Below, one piece after another: positions 42,714 through 49,320 of a DNA stretch of 49,320 bases (within the stretch, counting starts at the first letter, position 1; the number at the start of each line of letters is the position of its first letter). A program made the translations under genes and the position numbers. The notes under the pieces were generated by a model. It was not told where the DNA came from and searched no databases. It saw only the letters and a list, made by a program, of their open reading frames with translations. The stretch covers positions 1 through 49,320 of the forward strand of contig CAMCMZ010000022.1 of NCBI GenBank assembly GCA_945876185.1. Direction: 5' to 3'. This DNA comes from Candidatus Kuenenia stuttgartensis. Lineage in GTDB: Bacteria; Planctomycetota; UBA11346.

Positions 42714-43992
42714 AATTGTTGTTTGTGTCGTTGTTGCTAGGAGTCCCCAGCAAGTCGTATGGCAAGTAGACGTGGTCAATTTTCGGATCCAATCCACGCT
42801 GGCGGGCAAGACGGATCAGGGCGAGGGCGTCGAGGTCGATGAGGGCGATGGGCGCCGAGGTCCCTCCCCGGCGGAAGTGGTCGGCGCGCAGTTCCATGCG
42901 TTGGCGCAGGCAGGTGGTGAGATCGTCGCCCTTGCGACCCACGGCAGCTGCGAGGGCGTGGTGCCAGTTGCGCATGAGTGGCAGATCGGGATCGAGTTCA
43001 GGTGGCAGTTTGTCGACGAAGATGCCGAGGCGGCTGAATTCGAGCAGGCGATTGAGTTCGCTGTCATCCTTGCGCCACAGGTCCATGGCGAGGCGGATGC
43101 GGGTGACCAGCCAGTTGACGGGGCGGATGCGCGAGGTGTCCCAGTCGTCGAGGCGCAGGGCGATAAGAGCGTCGACGGCATTGCGGTTTCCGACCGCGAT
43201 CGCGGTCATCAACCACTGTTCCATCGCCCAGGCGTGGGGACGCACGCCGAAGGTGACGGCAGTGGCGAAACGCTGGGTCGCCTCATGCAGATTCCCGCGC
43301 ACCAGCCGCAGGTCGTTGCCGAGGTAGTAGTCGACCAATCCCCGGATCAGCCACAGATTGGCGCTCTGCTCGAACCAGGCGCCATCCTTGCGTTGGCTGT
43401 AGGCCGCCTGGTTTTGCGCGTCGGCCTGCGGATCATTGACGAACGCGGCGGCAGCGGCGACCAGGGAACCGTGGTCGGGGGCGTGGGGCATTTGGCGGAG
43501 GTTTGGGATGGCGGCGGTTTCACGCTGGCGCAGCAATTCGCGGTGTTCCTTTTCACGGCGATCCCGTTCTATGTTCATTGCTAACCATTTTTCTAAGTCG
43601 GCAACGATTTGGCGGATCTCGGGGGTATCAAGGACGCTGGGGTCAACACAGGCATCTCGTTTATCTTCGGTATAACAATCCATGACATGACTAATACATG
43701 TAAGATAATCGTCGTATGGACTTAAATAATCGATAAATCTGAAAGTTGAACCACCAATTCTTTTTGAAAGGGGGAAGATCCACTTCCCCGATAAGGCGGA
43801 ATCACGTATCTGGAACAAAACACGAGTAAAATAAGAATAGTCATCGTTGCTGCCCAATCCATAATGCCAGGCGCCGGGTAAAGTCGCCTCATATACTTGG
43901 ATGCGTTTGAGTGTGTCGATAAGCATCAGTGCCGATTTTGTGTATAAATCCTTAACAAAGAACGGCATTAAAGGCGGCACGTAATCGTTCAT
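42691..43992 (-). CDS. Imm49-like immunity protein
   Basis: A 433-residue protein. The C-terminus (IALIDLDALALIRLARQRGL followed by DHVYLPYDLL) has the closing pattern of the Imm49 immunity family of polymorphic toxin systems, preceded by a helical TPR-like region (WFEQSANLWLIRGLVDYYL). It starts 21 bases after the toxin stop and would neutralise it. The leader is AT-rich with no clear Shine-Dalgarno. The first 140 codons (about 43570-43992) are AT-rich while the rest is GC-rich like the chromosome, so the gene looks like a mosaic. Family assignment is by pattern and needs a profile search. Confidence 0.68.
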   Translation of the reverse strand: MNDYVPPLMPFFVKDLYTKSALMLIDTLKRIQVYEATLPGAWHYGLGSNDDYSYFTRVLFQIRDSALSGKWIFPLSKRIGGSTFRFIDYLSPYDDYLTCISHVMDCYTEDKRDACVDPSVLDTPEIRQIVADLEKWLAMNIERDRREKEHRELLRQRETAAIPNLRQMPHAPDHGSLVAAAAAFVNDPQADAQNQAAYSQRKDGAWFEQSANLWLIRGLVDYYLGNDLRLVRGNLHEATQRFATAVTFGVRPHAWAMEQWLMTAIAVGNRNAVDALIALRLDDWDTSRIRPVNWLVTRIRLAMDLWRKDDSELNRLLEFSRLGIFVDKLPPELDPDLPLMRNWHHALAAAVGRKGDDLTTCLRQRMELRADHFRRGGTSAPIALIDLDALALIRLARQRGLDPKIDHVYLPYDLLGTPSNNDTNNNYGENGER

Positions 43993-44013
43993 GTTTAATA
44001 ATTTTTGTTAGGG

Positions 44014-44964
44014 TTAAGAGGCTAATTGTTTGGTCATGAGCATGTCGATATGCATTTGATCACTATATGCGACATAGTATTGAATCGGACCGCCAGGTTT
44101 ATTGGAACAACGAGGTGCTCCAAGACCGGTTAATATTTCGATTTCTTTAGTTGTAACGGCGGAAAACAAATAGGGTGCGGGTGAATCATCAGGAAGAGCC
44201 GCAAACACACGTGGATCACCGGCCATCGGTTGTGGAAACCACCAACCACCCTTGTGTCCATTGATAGTGGCATATCGAAATAATGGTGTTCCGGCCGGAA
44301 TCTTGACTACCCGAGTAGTTCCCGCAAGAAATCCACCACCGCCTTCGTGCCCTAAAGTGCCTTCCCAGGCATCTTTCCCAGGTTTTTTCCATCGGTATGC
44401 TTTGTTAATGTTTTTCCCCAGCCACGTTATAACATCAGGATGTGCCGTCTTCACGGACTCTGATCGATAATTCATTGCTGGGCACGTATCACTAAATTCA
44501 GTTGCCAATGCTTGGTCGCTGTCCGCGCCTTTGAATACAGCGATCGGTAGGTTGGCAGGGGGATTGGGCAGCGACACCGGGACAAGCGCCGACACTGGCA
44601 ATGCCGTCCCCAGATTTATCCCATGCGTAATCGCATACTGGTTCAGTGCGTCTCCCTTCATCGCGGGGAAGACTTCGAATCCAACGATGATGTGTTGTCT
44701 GAGTGCGGTGCTCAGCCAGGAAATTGCGGCGAGTTCTCCGGCATTCCAGTGGGGTCCATGAAAATTGATCTTCGCATAAATGGTGGTAATGGCGGTGAGT
44801 TGGTCGCGTCTGATTTCAGCAAGCAGCAATTCAAGCCCCTGTTTTGCCGGAAGTGGTTGATGGCGCGGCGACGGATTCTCATGGATGCGCCAGTTCCACC
44901 CGCAATGCCATTCCCGTCTGCGATCGGAATGGCTTGTTGAAGACCAGACGACCCGCGACGTCAT
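44014..44964 (-). CDS. Putative polymorphic toxin-type effector
   Basis: A 316-residue protein of lower GC than its surroundings. The ATG follows the kinase stop with no gap (TGAATG) and uses AAGG inside the kinase gene as ribosome binding site. The first 45 residues are basic and nondescript; about 45-155 is an alpha/beta region (AAISWLSTALRQHIIVGFEV); about 200-316 is a C-terminal domain with HEGGGGF and IPAGTPLFRYATI...GGWWFPQPMAGDPR, whose GT...RY...WW-x-P layout vaguely recalls ADP-ribosyltransferase-like toxins (TNT). That is only a resemblance. The toxin call rests on the Imm49-like gene next door and the second partial copy of this domain downstream. Confidence 0.58.
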   Translation of the reverse strand: MTSRVVWSSTSHSDRRREWHCGWNWRIHENPSPRHQPLPAKQGLELLLAEIRRDQLTAITTIYAKINFHGPHWNAGELAAISWLSTALRQHIIVGFEVFPAMKGDALNQYAITHGINLGTALPVSALVPVSLPNPPANLPIAVFKGADSDQALATEFSDTCPAMNYRSESVKTAHPDVITWLGKNINKAYRWKKPGKDAWEGTLGHEGGGGFLAGTTRVVKIPAGTPLFRYATINGHKGGWWFPQPMAGDPRVFAALPDDSPAPYLFSAVTTKEIEILTGLGAPRCSNKPGGPIQYYVAYSDQMHIDMLMTKQLAS

Positions 44965-47046
44965 TCAAAACGCCTTCGCCTGTCCAACCTCAGCCGTCCA
45001 GTTGCGTCCGCCGATGTTCAGGCTGGTGTCCGGCAGCAGCGGCAGCCATTCGCCCGTGTCGGTCGGGCGGAAGCGCCAGCCGAAGTCGCCGTAGGCGAGC
45101 CACGAGGTCGGGACTGAACCGGCGCCGGGCAGGGCGATGTCGGCGCCGCGGCCGCCGATGCCGAGGGCGCCGAAGACCAGGGCGTAGGTCAGGTTCGGCC
45201 GGTTCTTGGTGCGGAAGAGCAGGAACGCGTCCCACTTGGCGGAGCGCGGCTTGTGCCCGGGTGGCAGCCGGTCGTGGCGTCGCGCGACCAGGCGGCCGCG
45301 CAGGGTGATGACGCTGGCGACTTCGACGACGTGCTCGTGGTCGGCATGCAGGGCCGAGGGTCGGCCCGGCGTCAGCGGCGTGCCGTCGACGGTGGTGCCG
45401 TTGGCGCTGCCCAGGTCTTGCAGCACGACGTTGCCGGCCTGGTCGAGGAAGCAGGCGCCATGCTGGCGGCTGACGCGCAGGCATTCGTCGCGGAAATCGG
45501 TGTCAGGATAGTTGCGCAGGCAGAGGTCGACGCTCTCGTCGCGCAATTTGCCGAAGATGATGCGGTTGCGGGCGAACAGGGCGATCAGGCCCTCGCCGGC
45601 GGTTTCACGCAGCACCAGGAAATCCGCGTCGAGGCCGCGCATCAGGTTGACCGAGGATGGCCGGGGGGTGCCGCTGTCCGTTTTGGGTTGGGATTGGGCG
45701 TCGGGCACCGTCACCTCGGTGTCGCGGCTGCGTGCCGGTGCGGGCGACACCGTAGCCGGCGAACCAGCGGCCGGTGTCAGGCTAGCGGGTGTCACCGGGG
45801 CAGAGGTCACGCCTGCCGGCGCGGTGTTGGTCACCGCTACCGTTTCCACAGACCCGGGACTGGGCGACTTGGTGCTGGATTCGTCGGCGTTCGTCGGCGC
45901 GAGCGGCACGATCCGGCCGGGGAGAAGTCCCAGGGCGCGGATGGCTTCGATCACGGCGTTGCGGAACGCGGTTGGGTTGGCAAAGCGTTGGTTGCGATTC
46001 TTCGCCAGGCAGGTGGTTACGATAGCGGAAATGGCGGGATGCGTGCCGGAACGCAGGGTTTCCAGCGCCGGTGGGGCGGCGGTGCGGTGCTGGTGCAGGA
46101 CCTCCTGCGCCGTCCCGCTGAACGGCGGTGCCCCGGTCAGGGCGTGGTGCATGACGCAGCCCAGGGCGTAGATGTCGGCGCGGATGTCGAGGTCATCCCG
46201 GCCATCGACCTGCTCTGGTGACATGTACGACGGACTGCCGACGACCGTGCCGGTGGACGTCAACTGGGTGCGTCCGCTCAGGGTCGAGCGGGCGAATCCG
46301 AAGTCGGCCAGCTTGGCCCGGCCATCGGACTCCAGGAAGATGTTGCCCGGTTTGATGTCGCGATGAACGAGGTGCAGTTGATGGCTGACCTCCAGCCCGG
46401 CCGCGATCTGGTTCATGAGCGACAGCACCAGTTCGTCGGAAAGCTGCCCATGGTGGGCGATGTATTCCGCCAGGTCGCCGCAGGCCAGGTATTCGAGGAC
46501 CATGAACAGGTGGCCGCTCTTGGTGATCCCGTGATCCAGGCAGCGCACCAGGCTGGGATGGCTGAGCTGCCGCATGATCTTCACCTCGCGTTCGAGGCGG
46601 CGGTGCAGTTCGGTGCCCGGAGAGGCATCCTGATTCGCGGTGCTGCTGCCGGATCCCTGATTGATCCAGACATCGCCATCGGCGTCGATCTCGACCTGGC
46701 CTTCGATCGGGGCCATCTCGCCCCGCAACGTCTTGATGACGATCAGTTCGTCATGCTTGGTCGACGAAAGCCAGATCACCCCGGCCCCACCGCGGGTCAG
46801 CAGCGCCAACGGCCGGTAGGGCAGGTAGTCGTCCCACAGGGCTTCGCCCGGCAGCAACTGGCGCAGCTTGAAGCGGGTCTCGGCCGGCAGCAGGGGGTTC
46901 TCGCGCAGCCACTCGTCCAGCGTCTGGGGCGTGGGCAGCGGGATCGCCCGCAGCGCGTCGGCGAGATGCTTGCGCGAGGCCGCGTCCATCAGGCGCTGGC
47001 GCTGGGCGGCGATCAGGAAAGCATCGATGAGCAGTGGGGTTTGCAT
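44965..47046 (-). CDS. Ser/Thr protein kinase with FHA domain
   Basis: A 693-residue protein. An N-terminal helical region (1-75) precedes a Hanks-type kinase: glycine loop GGAGVIW (about 86-92), Lys105 (VIKTL), HRDIKPGN (228-235), DFG (248-250) and SPEQ with an LDIRADIYALG segment. An unusual acidic insert lies between the lysine and helix C (about 108-145). A Thr/Pro/Ala linker leads to an FHA domain (about 475-590; RVSRQHG, LGSANGTTVDG), then a final 100-residue beta-rich part. No membrane helix is visible, so it is probably cytoplasmic. The ATG at 47046 is preferred to an upstream TTG at 47112. Confidence 0.92.
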   Translation of the reverse strand: MQTPLLIDAFLIAAQRQRLMDAASRKHLADALRAIPLPTPQTLDEWLRENPLLPAETRFKLRQLLPGEALWDDYLPYRPLALLTRGGAGVIWLSSTKHDELIVIKTLRGEMAPIEGQVEIDADGDVWINQGSGSSTANQDASPGTELHRRLEREVKIMRQLSHPSLVRCLDHGITKSGHLFMVLEYLACGDLAEYIAHHGQLSDELVLSLMNQIAAGLEVSHQLHLVHRDIKPGNIFLESDGRAKLADFGFARSTLSGRTQLTSTGTVVGSPSYMSPEQVDGRDDLDIRADIYALGCVMHHALTGAPPFSGTAQEVLHQHRTAAPPALETLRSGTHPAISAIVTTCLAKNRNQRFANPTAFRNAVIEAIRALGLLPGRIVPLAPTNADESSTKSPSPGSVETVAVTNTAPAGVTSAPVTPASLTPAAGSPATVSPAPARSRDTEVTVPDAQSQPKTDSGTPRPSSVNLMRGLDADFLVLRETAGEGLIALFARNRIIFGKLRDESVDLCLRNYPDTDFRDECLRVSRQHGACFLDQAGNVVLQDLGSANGTTVDGTPLTPGRPSALHADHEHVVEVASVITLRGRLVARRHDRLPPGHKPRSAKWDAFLLFRTKNRPNLTYALVFGALGIGGRGADIALPGAGSVPTSWLAYGDFGWRFRPTDTGEWLPLLPDTSLNIGGRNWTAEVGQAKAF

Positions 47047-47118
47047 GGGCGCTGGGAAGGGTGCCGGGGTGTCTACGTCCGGCAATGCGGGGGCCAAGCG
47101 CCGGGCCGGCAAGGCCGT

Positions 47119-48009
47119 TCAGTTGCCGGTACGGCGCAGCACCAGGCGGACCCCTGCCACGGTCGTGGCCAGGCCGCGCGGGTGGACCATCTTGTTGCTG
47201 GCTCGGCAGACGATCAGCGGCTGGTCATAGGCCCCGCCGCGCAGTTCGACCGCGGATCCGGTCTGCTCGCCTGGAATGGCGAATTCCCAAACATTTCCGA
47301 TGAAATCATGCAATCCCCAGGCGTTGGCGCTGTGCTTTCCCACCTGCTGCGGCAAGGGGTCGGGCGTGGTCAATTCCCAGAACACGGCGCGATTGCGGGC
47401 CAGGGCCGGGTCGGTCAGGTTGCCCCAGGGGAAGAGGTTGATCGCCATGCCCGCCCGGCAGGCGATCTCCCATTCGGTGCTGCTGGGCAGGTCGACGCGC
47501 CAGCCTGAGTGCGACCAGGACGCAGCAGCATCGATCGCCTGCTGGCAGGTCATGCCCCAGGCGGGCATCAGGGGATCGACCGCCTTGCTCTTGTCGGTGA
47601 AGGCGGCGTCGAACAGCGAGCTTGACCAGGGAGTCGTGCCGCTGAGCAGCGCCCACTGCGCCTGGGTGGTCTCGTAGACGGCACAGAAGAACTCGTCGTA
47701 GGCGATCTCCTGTGGATCACGCTCAGAAGGTTGCGACAGGTTGCCCGGGCAGCCGATGGTTCCGCGCCCGGCGGGGATGCGGCGGAACAAGATGCGCGAG
47801 GTGCGGTTGGCGGGGTCCGCCTCGGCGGCCGTGCGATCGGATCCGAGCGGCACCACCTTGCCGCTGGCGAGATCCAGCGCGACGTAGGTGTCGACGGACG
47901 TCGAGGCATCCTGGGCCAGTTGCCCCGATCCACCGCCGCAACCTGCGCCGGCCAGGATGATGATCGCGGGGATGAGGCCGGGGAGGATTCCGGCGAAGAG
48001 ACGGCGCAT
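47119..48009 (-). CDS. Exported FGE/SUMF1-like (formylglycine-generating enzyme fold) protein
   Basis: A 296-residue protein. The N-terminus is a signal peptide with a cysteine after GAGC, possibly a lipoprotein anchor although the -3 residue is atypical. The SUMF1 fold follows: YETTQAQWALLSG, LPSSTEWEIACRAG, the NAWGLHDFIGNVWEF segment and RGGAYDQP. The catalytic cysteine pair of true formylglycine enzymes is not evident and the domain is short, so it may be a binding fold only. Genes of this type often sit beside Ser/Thr kinases in Planctomycetota, as here. Confidence 0.82.
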   Translation of the reverse strand: MRRLFAGILPGLIPAIIILAGAGCGGGSGQLAQDASTSVDTYVALDLASGKVVPLGSDRTAAEADPANRTSRILFRRIPAGRGTIGCPGNLSQPSERDPQEIAYDEFFCAVYETTQAQWALLSGTTPWSSSLFDAAFTDKSKAVDPLMPAWGMTCQQAIDAAASWSHSGWRVDLPSSTEWEIACRAGMAINLFPWGNLTDPALARNRAVFWELTTPDPLPQQVGKHSANAWGLHDFIGNVWEFAIPGEQTGSAVELRGGAYDQPLIVCRASNKMVHPRGLATTVAGVRLVLRRTGN

Positions 48010-48011
48010 GA

Positions 48012-49178
48012 TCAGTTCCTCGCCGAAGGTGGTGCCACGAATGCCGGCGTACCAGCCGACATGACGCGGATGCAGAACGGTTGTTGCACCGTGTTATTGG
48101 AATTGTCGGTCGTGATGCTCAGGCGGAAGCGCAGGTACGAGGGATAGGTCGTGGTGGTGACGCCGTCGACCGTGGTGCTGGTGCCCAGCGCATTCCAGTC
48201 GAAACTGATGGGAATATCGGTGAGTCCATTGATCAACTTTCCGGTCACCACGGATATTCCCGGGGGTACCCGGGACGGATCAGTGGGATTCCCTGACCAG
48301 GGCAGGATCGTGGCGATGGCACTGATGTTGTCCGGTCCGGTGATGACGGCGGTATAGGTGGTGGTTGCCTTGTCGCTCGGGGTGATTGACAGCAACGGGT
48401 TGCCGATGATCGACAGGCTCTTGCCCAGGGACATGACCACCGGGACGACGACCCGGCCCAGGACGATGCCGGCCGAATTGTCGGTGACCTCAAGGGTGAT
48501 CGGATCGGCCGCTGCGTTGACGTCGGTGTTCAGGTAGAACACGGTGCTCGCCGCGCCGGTGTCGGTGGCCAACTTGACCTCTGAGATGCCGAACGATGAG
48601 ATGGTCGTCCCTGCGCCATTGACCAAACGCCCGGCCGTCGGTCCGGGGGCAACGATGCTGCACGTCAGGTTCGAGGTGGTGGCTGAGGTGGCGAGGCGCA
48701 GTTCCTGCTTGCCGCCCGGTTCGACCGAGACGGTGGCGAAGGTCGGCGGCTGACCGGTAAACGATATCGTGCGCGTGCAGGTGCTGGTCATGTTCGTCGC
48801 GCCAACCGTTCCCCGGGCCGAACAGGCGACGATCGTGGTCTTGACCTTGCGGGTGAGCCCGGGCGAGACCGCGAACTGGCCCGCCGGATTGGTGTAGGCG
48901 ATGGAATTGAGCAGCTTCCGCAGCAAGGCCTCGCCGCCCTGGGCTGCGCCTGCACTGGTGGTGATCCGAAGGTCACCATTATCAACCACGGTCCAGGTGG
49001 CTACCTGGACCGTGGCGACCTTGATCTTATCGCCGGTGACCAGTAGGTCCGTCGTGCTGCGGCACAGCAATTGATCTTGGCCGAGGATCCAGGTGCTCTT
49101 CTCCGGTTCGGTCAGATCCGGTGCGCAGGTGATGGTCAACGGCGAGGCCGATTCGGCGTGGAGCAGATCCGGAGCCAA
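48012..49178 (-). CDS. Surface-type repetitive beta protein, N-terminus missing
   Basis: A 388-residue frame of Thr/Ser/Val-rich beta segments (TCAPDLTEPEKSTWILGQDQ, TATSATTSNLTCSIV-like, DNSAGIVLGRVVVPVVMS). It looks like a secreted adhesin or surface protein but has no signal peptide. The only start codon available is a TTG at 49178, and an in-frame stop lies just upstream (49185-49187). It therefore seems cut off, most simply by an insertion of the element at the right edge. It precedes the FGE-like gene by two bases, so it was probably the first gene of that operon. Confidence 0.7.
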   Translation of the reverse strand: MAPDLLHAESASPLTITCAPDLTEPEKSTWILGQDQLLCRSTTDLLVTGDKIKVATVQVATWTVVDNGDLRITTSAGAAQGGEALLRKLLNSIAYTNPAGQFAVSPGLTRKVKTTIVACSARGTVGATNMTSTCTRTISFTGQPPTFATVSVEPGGKQELRLATSATTSNLTCSIVAPGPTAGRLVNGAGTTISSFGISEVKLATDTGAASTVFYLNTDVNAAADPITLEVTDNSAGIVLGRVVVPVVMSLGKSLSIIGNPLLSITPSDKATTTYTAVITGPDNISAIATILPWSGNPTDPSRVPPGISVVTGKLINGLTDIPISFDWNALGTSTTVDGVTTTTYPSYLRFRLSITTDNSNNTVQQPFCIRVMSAGTPAFVAPPSARN

Positions 49179-49184
49179 TGGCGT

Positions 49185-49320
49185 TCACTTAGCCAAAGGT
49201 CGCCCATAGGGATGTTTGCACGCTCGCGGTTCGCTGCGTCCCGGACGCCTTTTTTCTGCATATCTTGCTAGATCTTCGATGTCATCTGCCATGGCCTTCA
49301 TGAGGTCGTCGTGGTTGACG
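49185..49320 (-). mobile_element. C-terminal fragment of an IS4-like transposase, cut by window edge
   Basis: The last 44 codons of a frame entering from the right (VNHDDLMKAMADDIEDLARY, then AEKRRPGRSEPRACKHPYGR). The RPGR-x-EPRA-x-K ending resembles the tail of many IS4-family transposases. It is in the same frame as the truncated surface gene downstream, separated by one TGA. No terminal inverted repeat can be defined from one end. Confidence 0.5.

Overview
This is a GC-rich (mid-60s percent by eye) Gram-negative chromosomal window. It carries housekeeping genes, envelope genes and a foreign cassette near the right end. A single-chain SecDF with a long insert, a Ser/Thr kinase carrying an FHA domain, an FGE/SUMF1-like protein, an LpxR-like outer-membrane protein and many dispersed palindromes together suggest Planctomycetota or another PVC-type lineage. 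That placement is an inference; no rRNA is present to settle it.

Left part (1-14 kb). The window opens inside the 3' end of a group II intron: domain V, domain VI with a bulged adenosine, and a predicted 3' splice site at 132. Then come a homocysteine methyltransferase and a corrinoid protein (a split methionine-synthase-like pair), a divergent AraC regulator, an LpxR-like protein, priA, trpE, ahcY, obg, a PilT-type ATPase, a 55-residue acidic protein that is easily missed, and rodA. Copies of a CACAAAG/CTTTGTG inverted repeat sit between genes.

Middle (14-31 kb). queC; the export operon yajC-secDF, closed by a hairpin; a short-chain dehydrogenase; a DegP/HtrA protease; a secreted protein; divergent Rrf2 regulator and ferredoxin genes; a cobalamin-type radical SAM enzyme; a second secreted protein; a REP-like three-stem element; the SRP RNA gene (ffs) with a URRC-class (UGAC) tetraloop; fabD; queD; and a 1170-residue fusion of an LplT-like transporter, a PlsC acyltransferase and an acyl-ACP synthetase (whole lysophospholipid repair in one chain). 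A STAS protein follows.

Right part (31-42 kb). Two overlapping minus-strand gene runs make an envelope island: B-box finger protein, membrane protein, DUF4129, DUF4350, MoxR, DUF58, SpoIIM and RDD, then a second run of RDD/B-box, B-box/membrane and membrane proteins. Three proteins share an almost identical Cys/His finger spacing joined to membrane segments. A HAD phosphatase and a methyltransferase with an in-frame AELK expansion follow on the plus strand.

Far right (42-49 kb). Minus strand, in transcription order: an IS4-like transposase tail at the edge, a surface-type protein lacking its N-terminus, an FGE-like exported protein, a Ser/Thr kinase with FHA, a toxin-like protein whose ATG directly follows the kinase stop, an Imm49-like immunity protein, and a second degraded copy of the toxin C-terminus. 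Base composition falls sharply in this cassette and changes within the immunity gene. This looks like a polymorphic toxin-immunity locus attached to a kinase operon and is the most novel-looking part of the window.
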